DNA of 26,555 bases from IMG/VR virus record IMGVR_UViG_3300047547_000276, positions 1-26,555 of that record. The stretch is one strand, 5' to 3'. Below are positions 10,511 through 18,697 of the stretch, piece after piece. The translations under genes were made by a program, and so were the position numbers. The stretch is from a virus. Within the stretch, counting starts at the first letter, position 1; each line of letters opens with the position of its first letter. The notes below the pieces were generated by a model. It was given only the letters and a program-made list of their open reading frames with translations. It made no database searches and was not told where the DNA came from.

Positions 10511-10837
10511 TTAATTATATCTATCACTTATGTTTTTGATTGCCTGCCTGCATAGCTCATCTATCTCATAGTTAGAGTATGGAAGTTTTACTTTTTCTTT
10601 CTCCTTATAATCTATGCTTTTCCTATCTCAACCTCTTCAATCAAAAGTTTGCCACATTATTATTCTTGCTTCAGAGTCTCTAAATACTGCCAGTAGAGAG
10701 TGTTTATATTCTTCCCAATCTCATTGAAGTGAGCCATTCCATACTTTATGCCTTGATAGTTTAAGAAAAACTACACATCGTTTCCATGATTTTGATACGA
10801 GGTATCAAGCAACATCTTCTTTCTTGTATGATGGCAT
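10511..10837 (-). CDS. Unknown protein between terminase and portal
   Basis: 108 residues, starting MPSYKKEDVAGYLVSKSWKR. It is basic in the first half with several Trp (KVWNGSLQGDWEEYKH) and ends DELCRQAIKNISDRYN. I do not recognise a family. It is packed between terminase (5 nt away) and portal (4 nt away), so it is part of the packaging/head operon. Small adaptor or packaging accessory proteins are common at this spot. Confidence 0.6.
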
Positions 10838-10842
10838 AATAA

Positions 10843-12045
10843 TTAATAGACTTTAAATTGTAATTTAGGCTTTCATAGTGCCATTATAGCTAGATACCTT
10901 GCTGCGTCAATCGCATGATTAAAACTATCTATAGGTTTTTTTCATACTACTCAATTCTTATCTTTAGCCCAGCAGTAGTTGTTGAGTTCTTTCTTTAGAT
11001 TAAGGCTTCTCTTTGTTACTTTAATCTCATAGCTTTTGAGTATATCTATTCAATATTGTATAGAGTCTGGACCTTTCAGTACTGGTTTTATATTAAATCA
11101 TGCCCTGTATATATCCTCTATACTTTTAGGCTCTGCACTATCTCAAAATATATCATCTCTACTATCTATCTCTTCTGATTTGAAAATGTTTATAATATCT
11201 CAATTAGTCATCTTTGTTCTATATAGTACCTCATCTAGTATTATGGCATTATCTGATATAAATCAGTTTATAAGAGCAGTAGGATCGTTTGTATATCAGA
11301 AGTCTAGGCCATATCATAGCTCTCTTGCTCATTCTGGTACAGTATCTATCTCGGTCCACTTATCAAATATAATTCACTCCACTCTGCTTCCCCATTTGCC
11401 TAGTGCATATATCTCATACATTCTAGGATCCTGAATTCTCAATCGTTCCATTACATCTCTATATTCTACTCATACCCATCTATTATCTAGAAAGGTTGTA
11501 TGGAGGCATTCTACATTGTCAGTACTTCAATGTTGCCATAGGTCCAGATTAAGCCAATGTTCTTGGTCGATAGGATTGAAAGTACAGATTATTTGCATAT
11601 CTGTCTGTCATCGCAATCGCAGATCTATTTGATTGAAGTCCTCTCTATCTAATTCGGTTGCTTCCTCTATCCATACTCTTGATACCCTACGGATTGATTT
11701 TATCTTCTCTGGGTCATCTATACCACGAAATAATATATCACTTCATGTGAGCTTGTTTTTTATTGATAGTGGGCTTCTGGTTATATCGAAGTACTGTGAT
11801 AGTCCCCATTCTTCAATTACTCCAGTCAATTCTGAAAATACAGAGTCTTTACAGGTATCCTTTACTTTACGAATACAAAGTAGTCGCCTATTTCAGCTGA
11901 AAGTCTTTATTATTTCATTCTGTGCTTGAAATGTACTCTTTCCACTTCCACCTCATCACATCAAAAGTACATACCTCTTCTTGTTGTGCATGATAGGTAT
12001 GTACTTGTTGTTGTATAGTGATTTGTCGGAGAAGTCGATAAACAT
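10843..12045 (-). CDS. terL: Terminase large subunit (PBSX-like family)
   Basis: 400 residues. Residues 30-38 are the Walker A motif GGGGSGKST, where the first two Gly codons are UGA. The Walker B region is SRVWIEEATEL (VWIEEA), followed by LRLRGQTDMQIICTFNP. The nuclease part has ELGYGLDFGYTNDPTAL, FGDSAEPKSIEDIYRAGFNI and SFNHAIDAARYLAI, which supply the acidic residues of the RNase-H-like fold. The enzyme pumps DNA into the prohead through the portal and cuts concatemers. The start follows the HNH gene in a TAATATG junction. About 15 UGAs fall on family glycines, making this the best single proof of the code. Confidence 0.96.
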
Positions 12046-12046
12046 A

Positions 12047-12307
12047 TTATTTTGGTCTTAATACTCCTTTCTTGTACACATACTCATCATCTTGGAGTGA
12101 GTCTATGAGTTTCTTTATATCGTTTTGAACATCTCTTGTGAGTGCTTTTGCATTTATTGCTCTAATATATTCTATTTGTTCTATTGGAGTTCTGTTTGAC
12201 ATGATCCTGTGGAATGCCTTGTGATATATATCATTGAGAAGTATATAATTCTTCTCGTTGTTCGCTCATCATTTAGACTTTGGAACTATGTGATGGATTG
12301 TATTCAT
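12047..12307 (-). CDS. Small HNH-type endonuclease next to terminase
   Basis: 86 residues from ATG 12307, overlapping the small-terminase stop as TAATG. Residues 1-14 read MNTIHHIVPKSKGG: the His pair before 'P-K-S-x-G-G' is the first part of an HNH active site. LNDIYHKAFHRIMSNRTPIE supplies the later Asn and His. The Cys zinc ligands seen in many HNH proteins are absent, as in the short phage HNH proteins with a 'fH-x-x-f' end. HNH proteins beside terminase assist cos cleavage in HK97-like phages. An internal ATG (12202) would give only 51 residues and lose the motif. Confidence 0.65.
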
Positions 12308-12705
12308 TATTCTTCTGGTAATCAAACCCTTACAACTAACTCTGTGTTTATATTCTCATTCTCTGTTTTCTGTGTTGCTTTTCATATAGACCTATCTAGC
12401 ATAGTTTCTATTATATCAAATCATCGTACTGATAACATATTTTTTGCTAATATACGAACAAGCATTGGCTTTGTTCTATCTCATACCATTTTTTGTATTG
12501 CTTTTTCCTCTAATTGTAGCATTTGTAGATATGTTGACTCTATGTCTTGTTTTTTAGCTGGCTCATATCATTCATTTGCTAATTGTTCATTTACTAATGA
12601 TATTCATTTTCTAGGTCTTCACTTTCATAGAATGTTCTGTGGATTTTTATTAAATCCATTAGTATTTGCTTTTCATTTCATTCTTTTTTGTATAATTTCT
12701 CCCAT
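12307..12705 (-). CDS. Putative terminase small subunit
   Basis: 132 residues, starting MGEIIQKRMKGKANTNGFNK and including GGRPRKGISLVNEQLANEGY. A long helical middle (ESTYLQMLQLEEKAIQKMVG, then RTKPMLVRILAKNMLSVRGF) and an acidic C-terminus (NENINTELVVRVGLPEE) follow. The basic 'G-R-P-R-K' start, helical core and tail, plus the position just before HNH and large terminase, fit a small terminase that recognises packaging sites. The similarity is by pattern rather than a diagnostic motif. An AT-rich gap upstream may hold a promoter. Confidence 0.6.
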
Positions 12706-12786
12706 AGTTTTTGAATAGTTATAAAAGTTTATCTAAATTTTTATAAAAAAAATATTTTTTATATATATTTTATTTATAGTATTTTA
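12706..12786. other. AT-rich gap upstream of the terminase genes
   Basis: 81 nt, almost pure A/T, containing the self-complementary run AAAAAATATTTTTT and, on the minus strand, TATAAA-like boxes. It has no ORF. It may carry a late promoter for the packaging/structural genes, but no clear -35/-10 pair can be assigned and none of the TAACCTTTAC leader boxes seen elsewhere is present. Confidence 0.3.
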
Positions 12787-13323
12787 CTATTTCTTCACAT
12801 TATATCATCTATCTTTTAGCTCTGTTGCTAGAGTATCTAGTTCTTGTGTGTTTGTTAGTACTACTCTTAATTCAATAACACTTTTCTTTTCTTCATCGCT
12901 TATAGTTTCATCTGTAGGTGTTAGTTCTGTTAGCTCTACCCCCCAATCATCTAGTTCCTTTATATCCCATTCATTTGCTAAGCTGTCCCAGTCATCTGAT
13001 CCGAATGCTACATTATCCTTAATAATATAGGCTCTTATGTTTTCTGGAGTAGTATCTCATCGAAGTACCTTTACTTTAGATTCTGTGTATCATAAGTCTT
13101 TCATTGCTTTAAGTCTCATGTTACCGCATATTACAATATACTCATTATTATAATCTACTGCGATAGGCTCTCGGAGATCTAACATCTCTGGATTTTGTTC
13201 TATGCTTCCTTTTAGCTTTTTGAATTTATCATCTTTAATAATACGAGGATTCTTAGGTACTCATGGTATTTGTCATGAGTTTCATTTTAGCTGTGATAGC
13301 TTTAATGTCTTTATTTCAAACAT
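12787..13323 (-). CDS. ParB/Srx-fold phage protein
   Basis: 178 residues, starting MFEIKTLKLSQLKGNSGQIP. KNPRIIKDDKFKKLKGSIEQ, PEMLDLREPIAVDYNNEYIV and CGNMRLKAMKDLGYTESKV match the phage ParB/sulfiredoxin fold family; 'GNMR' is the phosphate-binding box. YIIKDNVAFGSDDWDSLANE and WDIKELDDWGVEL are the typical C-terminal continuation. Such proteins often sit next to DNA methyltransferases and terminases in phages, and are proposed to bind or nick DNA. Here a methyltransferase lies two genes upstream. The role is uncertain. The start overlaps the upstream gene by 13 nt. Confidence 0.8.
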
Positions 13324-13643
13324 ATGTTATATTGGGTTATTGCTTGTTCAAATGTTTTTCATTTCTTTAGCCTGTATAGTATAGCAGCTCTGTAAGATAA
13401 ATCAATTCATAGTGCTTCCATTATTCTACATATTCAGTAAGTGTTTCATTTATACTCTACTGTGAATGCTTTTTTATTTACTCTGTCTACTGGTTTATCT
13501 TGAATGGCTTGTTCTATTGTATATCAGTTCTTTATTCTCATTCGTAGTCTCATATAATCTTTACCTTGTACTCATATTTCTTTTGCATAGTCTTTTAATT
13601 TTACTGTACTTCATTCTACTTTAACCTTAATAGGTTTCTTCAT
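13311..13643 (-). CDS. Small protein with a duplicated helical DNA-binding-like motif
   Basis: 110 residues. Two copies of one motif are visible: VKLKDYAKEIGV-(x)-YMRLRMRIKNGYTIEQAI at about residues 14-46 and YKGNTYGICRIMEALGI-(x)-AILYRLKKGKTFEQAI at about residues 71-105. Each has a helix, a turn and 'R-[IL]-K-x-G-x-[TS]-x-E-x-A-[IV]', a pattern found in the DNA-binding repeats of phage regulators and homing-type nucleases. No catalytic domain is seen. It probably binds DNA with two copies of the fold. Neighbours are ParB-like and methyltransferase genes. Confidence 0.55.
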
Positions 13644-13662
13644 GTTGTATAGTGAGTTCATA

Positions 13663-13890
13663 CTAGAGTAAGATATAAAGTATTCGATTAATGTGTCTTA
13701 ATGCTCATATACTTCAATCCTCTGCTAGTACTTTTATGAGTTCTTTCAATATTACTTCAGCTTCTTCTGGTCGGACCTCTATAATCTCTTCGAGAATGTA
13801 TTCTAGTATCATCAAATCTCTTTGTGCAACTTCAGAGTCTACTCTCCGAAGTCTTTCGATTTGTTCTTTTATCTCTTTGATTGTTTTCAT
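13663..13890 (-). CDS. Small acidic helical protein
   Basis: 75 residues, MKTIKEIKEQIERLRRVDSE at the start and IIEVRPEEAEVILKELIKVL in the middle. It is almost entirely predicted helix, with a heptad-like spread of I/L and E/K, so a coiled coil or helical bundle is likely. No family recognised. It lies between the methyltransferase and the repeat protein with short gaps on both sides, so it should be in the same transcript. Confidence 0.55.
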
Positions 13891-13929
13891 GTAGTGAGTA
13901 TATATGGTATGCGAAAAAAAGCAAGTATT

Positions 13930-15348
13930 TTATATAAATTTATTGTTCATTTTCCATGCTTTTTCTTCTCTTTCTGGAAGCCATTTTTTTCAGCTTGTTG
14001 CTCTCATATTAAATTCTTGCCAGAGGAAATGATCCATGAATTCTATATGGAGAGTTCCTTTCTTGAATATCTTTATTTTAAAGAATTCAGATTCTCATGT
14101 CATCTCTTTTTCATTAAACATATTTCTTAGAGTCTGTTCAAGTGTTTTTATCTGTTTAATATCTTTTCACATAATATGTGCCATGCACCTGTCTATGTCT
14201 AGAATATCTCCGGATCACCTATGATATGATAGATGAAATGAGTCGAATGTCTTTTCATATGTGATATAATTTGGAAGTATAATCTTTTTATTTACTTTCC
14301 ATTTATCATTTGTTTTCCATCACTCTACATGAAACCTATTCTCATCGTAGTATCGAGTGAATATATCGAATACTTCAATAATTACCTGTTCCATTATCTG
14401 TGATCAATTTTCAAATATAGCCTGTACGAATAATTGAATGTTTTGTTCTGATATTGCTACATTTCATTGCTCTTTGAGTTTATACATGAAATCTGCTTTT
14501 ACCTTAGATGTAAGTTTATTTCAAATATTAAGCTCTTCAAATATCATATTCCATATTCAGTATTTCAGTTTGTCTGTATAATTCTGGACTATATTCTTTA
14601 CTGTTCAGCATTCATTTGCTATTTCAAAAGGTTTTAGCTCATAGTTTTTTGCTATTGAGTTGGCCATTGAATGTGCATTTCTTATGAGTGCAACTCATTG
14701 AGCATATTGCTCTTTTGTTTTCTGGTATAATTCCACGATATTTTTACATTTGTTGAGTGTTGCAATTCATGTTTCTCTTATTTCTTCATAATCTACCTTA
14801 TCTGCTTCAAATCAACCAAATTGGAATATTCTATCTGTAACCTTTGACACTCGGACTAGGACAACCTCTACTCATGTTTTTCTTTCTGCTGATACAAAAC
14901 AGCTTCATAACTGCTCTATTGTTCAATTATTATCATGTATAATCTTTTGAATGAGTTTTCTTTTTTCACTATATGGATTGTTTATAGTCTCTGAGTTTAG
15001 TAGACAGGCAATGGATCAGTTTTTTATAGTCTCCCATGCTTTTAGGAAGTGTTCATCTCAATTTGAGAATGGAGGATTCATTATAATTAAATCGAAGTCT
15101 ATATCTGTTTGGAACTCTAGGAAGTCATTTCATATAATAGTGCAATGCTCTTTAGCTATTTGTGCAAGTTCTGGCTCGCTTTCTATTCAAAATATCTTAC
15201 AATCTCTGAATGCGTTCTTTATAACTTTTGCTATATCTCATTTTCATACAGATGGCTCTAGGATATAAGGTTTAGACATTCATCTGTATGGATCTATCAT
15301 TTTGTAAGCTATCTCGAATGGTGTTGGGAAGAAATCTTTATTGAACAT
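13930..15348 (-). CDS. N6-adenine DNA methyltransferase with DUF4942-like C-terminus
   Basis: 472 residues, starting MFNKDFFPTPFEIAYKMIDP. Residues 29-40 (ILEPSVGKGDIA) are the SAM-binding motif I, with two glycines coded by UGA. NPPFSNGDEHFLKAWE from residue 91 is motif IV, typical of N6-adenine methylases. From about residue 250 the protein is helical, and near the end KIKIFKKGTLHIEF resembles the DUF4942 'G-N-x-H-L-x-F' block. I saw no restriction or specificity gene, so it is an orphan methylase, perhaps protecting phage DNA or timing expression. It is the first gene of the minus operon, with a promoter and TAACCTTTAC leader box just upstream. Confidence 0.85.
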
Positions 15349-15351
15349 ATT

Positions 15352-15399
15352 GTAAAGGTTATTGTGAGTTTATTATATCTATAAAAATTAATATATCAA
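15352..15399 (-). promoter_or_regulatory. Promoter and leader box of the minus-strand operon
   Basis: On the minus strand: TTGATA (15399-15394), 16 nt, TATAAT (15377-15372), then TAACCTTTAC (15361-15352) and ATG 3 nt later. The 16-nt spacing and the leader box are the same as in the plus-strand promoters at 16861, 18062 and 20514, so this and those units are probably switched on together. Confidence 0.8.
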
Positions 15400-15417
15400 G
15401 AAAATAGATGAATTTAT

Positions 15418-15444
15418 TTGACTTTATTTTACTATATGTATAAT
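15418..15444 (+). promoter_or_regulatory. Promoter of the structured leader and replication initiator
   Basis: TTGACT (15418-15423), 15 nt, TATAAT (15439-15444); the predicted start is near 15451. It is back to back with the methyltransferase promoter, the two -35 boxes lying about 20 bp apart. Unlike the other plus-strand promoters, it is not followed by the TAACCTTTAC box. Confidence 0.75.
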
Positions 15445-15450
15445 CGTTCT

Positions 15451-15598
15451 TGTTGAGTGGTTGTCCCATTATCGCAAAGAATAGTACCCTGTGCGATGGT
15501 TAGACAACCAAAAAGACTTAACATTTATATCTCCTGAAAGTAAGCGGTACTACATCTGAAAAGATGGCTTACGAGTAGGGAGTTTATTTTTTATAATT
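15451..15598 (+). ncRNA. Structured, probably pseudoknotted leader RNA
   Basis: Nested helices are visible. GGTTGTC (15459-15465) pairs with GACAACC (15503-15509), enclosing ATCGCA (15471-15476) with TGCGAT (15492-15497). GTAAGC (15540-15545) pairs with GCTTAC (15567-15572), enclosing CATCT-GAAA-AGATG (15553-15566) with a GNRA tetraloop. CTCC (15531-15534) can pair with GGAG (15579-15582). The loop TAGTACC (15482-15488) is perfectly complementary to the bulge GGTACTA (15546-15552), a 7-bp tertiary contact. The last hairpin is followed by TTTATTTTTT, so it may terminate: either a free RNA of about 140 nt, or attenuation of the initiator gene starting at 15599. I do not recognise a known riboswitch. 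Confidence 0.7.
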
Positions 15599-16297
15599 AT
15601 GACACGAGAATTTGAAGGCATATGGATAAGCAAGGAGATATGGTTATCGAAATGATTAACTATATACGAAAAGATATTCCTTGTTGAGATAAGAAGTTTG
15701 GATAATGAGAGATGATGTTTTGCTAGTAACTCATATTTTTCTGATTTTTTTTGATTAAGTAAATCAAGAGTTTCAGAAATAATTAATTCATTAAAAAATA
15801 AATGAATTTTAGATATAGAAATGTGATTATGAAATGAAAGAATTATGAGAGTTTTGCTTAAAAATACATACGGAAAAACCGAAGAGGGGTATTCGGGAAA
15901 GGCGAATAGGGTATTCGCCAAAACCGAAGAGGGGTATTCGGGAAAGGCGAAGCATAATAATATAGATATTAATAATACAATTAATAATACAATTTCTTCT
16001 AAAGAAGAAATATATAGTACTGAAATTTGCATTTCAAAAGAAAAATCAGAATTGGATTTATCTCTGGACCAGTATGCTATTATGAGAAATAAAATGAGAA
16101 AGCCTATGACAGATAGAGCAAAACAGCTTTTATTGAATAAAATGCAAGGTTATACAGAACAAGAGCAAATAGAGCTTCTTGAAGAAGCTACACTAAAATG
16201 ATGGCTTAGTGTATATCCGAAAGAAAAAGGTTATAATACAGGTAAACAGGAAATAATGGCGAGAAGAGAGGTTTTATCTCAAATTAAAATTAGCTAA
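15599..16297 (+). CDS. Replication initiator-like protein (winged-helix N-terminus)
   Basis: 232 residues, starting MTREFEGIWISKEIWLSKGL. YEKIFLVEIRSLDNERGCFA followed by SNSYFSDFFGLSKSRVSEII and NSLKNKGILDIE is the winged-helix DNA-binding domain typical of phage replication initiators. A linker with two copies of KTEEGYSGKA follows, then a polar Asn-rich stretch and a C-terminal part (MRKPMTDRAKQLLLNKMQGY) like the DnaB-loader-interacting ends of such proteins. As in lambda O, the linker DNA is repetitive and next to an AT-rich run, a possible origin. It is the first gene of the plus operon and follows the structured leader. Confidence 0.78.
15875..16000 (+). repeat. Candidate replication origin: direct repeats, palindrome and AT-rich tract
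   Basis: A 32-bp sequence starting AAAACCGAAGAGGGGTATTC occurs at 15875-15906 and again at 15920-15951 (45-bp period). The first copy's end and the spacer form a perfect inverted repeat, GGCGAATA-GGG-TATTCGCC (15901-15919). An A/T tract with almost no G/C follows (about 15955-16000). Repeats beside an AT-rich stretch inside the initiator gene is the layout of lambda-type origins. GC-rich DNA in this AT-rich genome also makes the repeat stand out. Confidence 0.55.
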
Positions 16298-16298
16298 T

Positions 16299-16562
16299 AT
16301 GTCAAATATTGTACAATACAAAAAACACTATAATGTGTTTATTAAGTGAATTGAAGATCCTTTGAAAGTATCTAGTGAATGAGGGGAAATACTCATGAAA
16401 ATACTAGCAGATAAATGATGTCCTCCATTTATTAACATAAATGATTGACTCTATAATATTTATGAAATTTCAAAAGTTATTCCTCATGAAGAGAAAATAA
16501 CACCAGAAAGAGCTGAAGCTCTCGCAGATATGGAACGACTTAAAACTTTACTTTGAAAATAA
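16299..16562 (+). CDS. Unknown early protein
   Basis: 87 residues, starting MSNIVQYKKHYNVFIKGIED, with a short beta-rich first half (FININDGLYNIYEISKVI) and a helical end (ITPERAEALADMERLKTLLG). Five UGA codons are needed to keep it open. The ATG follows the initiator stop in a TAATATG junction, so it should be co-translated. No family recognised. Confidence 0.65.
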
Positions 16563-16563
16563 T

Positions 16564-16860
16564 ATGAAAACAGCACAATCGCCTATTGAAGTTTGGAACT
16601 TATTTCCAGACTATAGAAATCTATTGAAGCACTACTCTATTCTTGATGAAAAAGATTGAGAGATTACTATCCCAGCTTTTAAATGCTCTATTGACAAGAA
16701 TTGAAAAACAGAAAATAGATTTTATCCATACTACCACCAGAAAATGTTACAGATGTTAGAGGCTTGCAATTATGATGTAGATTTTGTTATGAGTAACTGG
16801 AGAGATACAAGTAGTTTTTGTTGTGGTGCAGATGGATCAATAGTAATTTCATTATTGTAG
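16564..16860 (+). CDS. Unknown early protein with Cys pair
   Basis: 98 residues, starting MKTAQSPIEVWNLFPDYRNL. It has GEITIPAFKCSIDKNGKTEN, an aromatic stretch (RFYPYYHQKML) and FCCGADGS near the end. It overlaps neither neighbour (1-nt gap upstream), and the next promoter's -35 box starts at the base right after its stop. No family recognised; the Cys and aromatic content suggests a small globular protein. Confidence 0.6.
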
Positions 16861-16914
16861 TTGACTTTAATTATAAAGTGAATACTATTTACTAGCTTAT
16901 TTATTAACCTTTAC
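16861..16914 (+). promoter_or_regulatory. Early promoter with conserved 5' leader
   Basis: TTGACT (16861-16866), 16 nt, TACTAT (16883-16888). The 20-nt leader GCTTATTTATTAACCTTTAC (16895-16914) begins where transcription is expected to start, 7 nt after the -10 box, and ends 5 nt before the ATG. The same 20 nt recur at 18096 and 20548. Confidence 0.8.
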
Positions 16915-16919
16915 GAAAT

Positions 16920-17117
16920 ATGCAATATACTACTAGGTTTTGGGAAATTTGATACCCAGAAAACTATACAAATGTATCTGGAACTATGACTAGAAATACT
17001 ATCGAGTCAGAATTTAGAATGGCTAATAATACTGAAGTACTAGATATTCTAGATCTTAGTGACTGATCATTTATTATTCTTGATTCGGAAACAGTTTATC
17101 AATTTATCCCAGCTTAA
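16920..17117 (+). CDS. Unknown small early protein
   Basis: 65 residues, starting MQYTTRFWEIGYPENYTNVS, with an acidic hydrophobic end (EVLDILDLSDGSFIILDSET). It is the first gene of the transcript driven from 16861 and is linked to the next gene by TAATATG. No family recognised. The start is fixed by the conserved leader box 5 nt upstream. Confidence 0.65.
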
Positions 17118-17118
17118 T

Positions 17119-17397
17119 ATGTTTTGAATTTTTACATTGCCTGACACTATACAGGCTTCATCGCAAATCCAGGCACTTATTGACCAGTTTAGAGAGAAAA
17201 AAGTATTAACTACTTCAGAAATACGAAAATTGAAAATCAATTGAAAGCATTGCTGTAATATAAATTCTCTTATGTATAAAGTTCGAAATCGACTTAAAAA
17301 AACAAATGAATTTATACTTTCAGAACAAATACATATTACTAATTCTAATTGAACGATTAAAGATAGTTACGCAATTTATACATATGAAAAGCGATAA
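17119..17397 (+). CDS. Unknown early protein, possible DNA-binding
   Basis: 92 residues, starting MFGIFTLPDTIQASSQIQAL. The middle (FREKKVLTTSEIRKLKINGK, then NINSLMYKVRNRLKKTNEFI) looks like a helix-turn-helix followed by a wing, with clustered Arg/Lys. The fold is inferred from pattern only. It overlaps the next gene by 14 nt, so expression is coupled to the HNH nuclease. Confidence 0.55.
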
Positions 17398-17680
17398 CTG
17401 GAAGGACTTATTACCAATAGGCCCACGAGTAACAGTAGTAAAGAAAAAGAAAACATGAGAAGCTGATATGTTTAGAGAGATATGGAATGAAAGGCCTCAT
17501 TTATGCGAATTATGCTGAAAGATATTAAGAGAAGCAAAAGCACATAATTTTGACCACATAATACCAAAATCCAGAGGTGAAGAATACAGACTTAATAAAA
17601 CGAATATTGCACTTGTATGCTTCTCATGTCATTTCAATAAAACTACATTATTAAAATATAAATGACCTGATTTAGATTAA
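17384..17680 (+). CDS. HNH endonuclease (zinc-binding)
   Basis: 98 residues. CELCGK (Cys41, Cys44) and CFSCH (Cys79, Cys82) form the structural zinc site. HNFDHIIPKSRG (Asp57, His58) with KTNIALVC (Asn74) and His83 gives the HNH active site. The glycine after the second Cys is UGA, exactly where HNH proteins have 'C-x-x-C-G-K'. Located among replication/recombination genes, it may act in DNA processing or be free-standing. The start overlaps the upstream gene. Confidence 0.9.
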
Positions 17681-17681
17681 T

Positions 17682-18071
17682 ATGCAATTAAAGAGAACAA
17701 AGAATTGACTTACAGAGTCATCAGAAGGTATGCTCCTTGCCTCATGGCTATCGCGTAACTGATATAAGTATACAAAGATACCTAGTGAAACATTTACACC
17801 ATACCAATCGGTAAAGATACGCAATAAACTTGAAGGTGTGAAAAAGGGTATTCCAGATTACATGATAATTCTAAAGAGATGATCGCTTTTGTTTATAGAA
17901 CTTAAAAAAAAGAAATGAGTACGATGAGGAATGAACTGATCACATATTGAAGATGAGCAGATAGAATGGATTGACGCACTTAGATCTATAAATAATGTAG
18001 AGGCTACAATTGCACATGGTTGGAGTGAGGCGGTTGATATAATTAAATTCAATGAAAATATTTGACTTTAA
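17682..18071 (+). CDS. VRR-NUC domain nuclease
   Basis: 129 residues. The PD-(D/E)xK site of the VRR-NUC family is visible: a helix with Glu near residues 12-15 (TESSEG), GVKKGIPDYMII (Asp59), LLFIELKKKKG (Glu73, Lys75) and DEQIEWIDAL (Gln93). Stand-alone VRR nucleases in phages are thought to process branched DNA during recombination, which fits its place just before ERF. The last codons, including a UGA-Gly, overlap the -35 box of the ERF promoter, so coding and promoter share bases. Confidence 0.88.
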
Positions 18072-18115
18072 AAATATAATATATACAATGATTTTGCTTA
18101 TTTATTAACCTTTAC
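18062..18115 (+). promoter_or_regulatory. Promoter and leader of the ERF transcript
   Basis: TTGACT (18062-18067, inside the end of the VRR nuclease gene), 16 nt, TACAAT (18084-18089), then the 20-nt leader (18096-18115) identical to the one at 16895. ATG follows 5 nt later. Confidence 0.8.
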
Positions 18116-18120
18116 GAAAT

Positions 18121-18684
18121 ATGAAGCAATTACAGGCAAAACTATTAAAGTTCCGGAGTGAGGCGGTAGTTATCAAAAAAGAGTCTGAAAATCCTTTTTT
18201 CAAATCTAAGTATGCTGATCTACCTTCTATACTTGAAGAGATTAATAAACTACTAGTGAAGCATTGAATTTCAATCGCACACTATACAAAATTCATTAAT
18301 GACTCTCTAGTACTAGAAACAGTTGTTTGTGATATAGAGAGTGGAGAGCAGATTGAGTCTATTTTTCCTATATTCTGAAATAAACCACAGGAGGTTGGAT
18401 CATCTATGACATATGCTCGAAGATATAATATACAATCACTTCTTGATTTATCTACTGATGATGACGATGGAAACTCTGCAAATTCTTCTACTCCTATCAA
18501 GGCAGTAAAATCTACTGATAAACCTTGGTTTAATGAGCCAGATTTATTAGCACTAGAGGAAGATATAAATGCATGAATTGTTTTCTCAAAAAGTAAATTA
18601 AAATCAGATTATATTTTCTCTAAAAAAATGACTGAAGAAATAACAAATCTAATATTCAAATATCCATCAAGTTTCTGCAACTAA
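18121..18684 (+). CDS. erf: ERF-family single-strand annealing protein
   Basis: 187 residues, starting MKQLQAKLLKFRSEAVVIKK. ENPFFKSKYADLPSILEEI (residues 23-41) and GSSMTYARRYNIQSLLDLST (about residues 90-115) are the core ERF blocks; the acidic run DDDDGN follows as usual. ERF proteins form rings on ssDNA and anneal complementary strands in phage recombination. The C-terminal 60 residues are variable, with a helical end. It has its own promoter and leader, and is followed by a NinB-like gene and a small conserved phage protein, a typical recombination cluster. Confidence 0.92.
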
Positions 18685-18697
18685 TAACAATAATAAT

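Noticed and set aside
10507-10527. Upstream GTG start for the portal
   Set aside because: It would overlap the upstream gene's last codons; the ATG at 10506 gives the usual MGIFN-type portal N-terminus.
12209-12718. Hydrophobic 169-codon frame on the plus strand
   Set aside because: Antisense to the small terminase and HNH genes; its hydrophobicity comes from reversed Lys/Glu/Asn codons.
15451-15598. tRNA or known riboswitch in the leader
   Set aside because: No cloverleaf, no CCA-type end, and the helix pattern does not match the purine, SAM, c-di-GMP or T-box layouts I know.
15550-16032. 160-codon minus-strand frame over the initiator
   Set aside because: It overlaps the winged-helix initiator, which has family motifs and a better start context.
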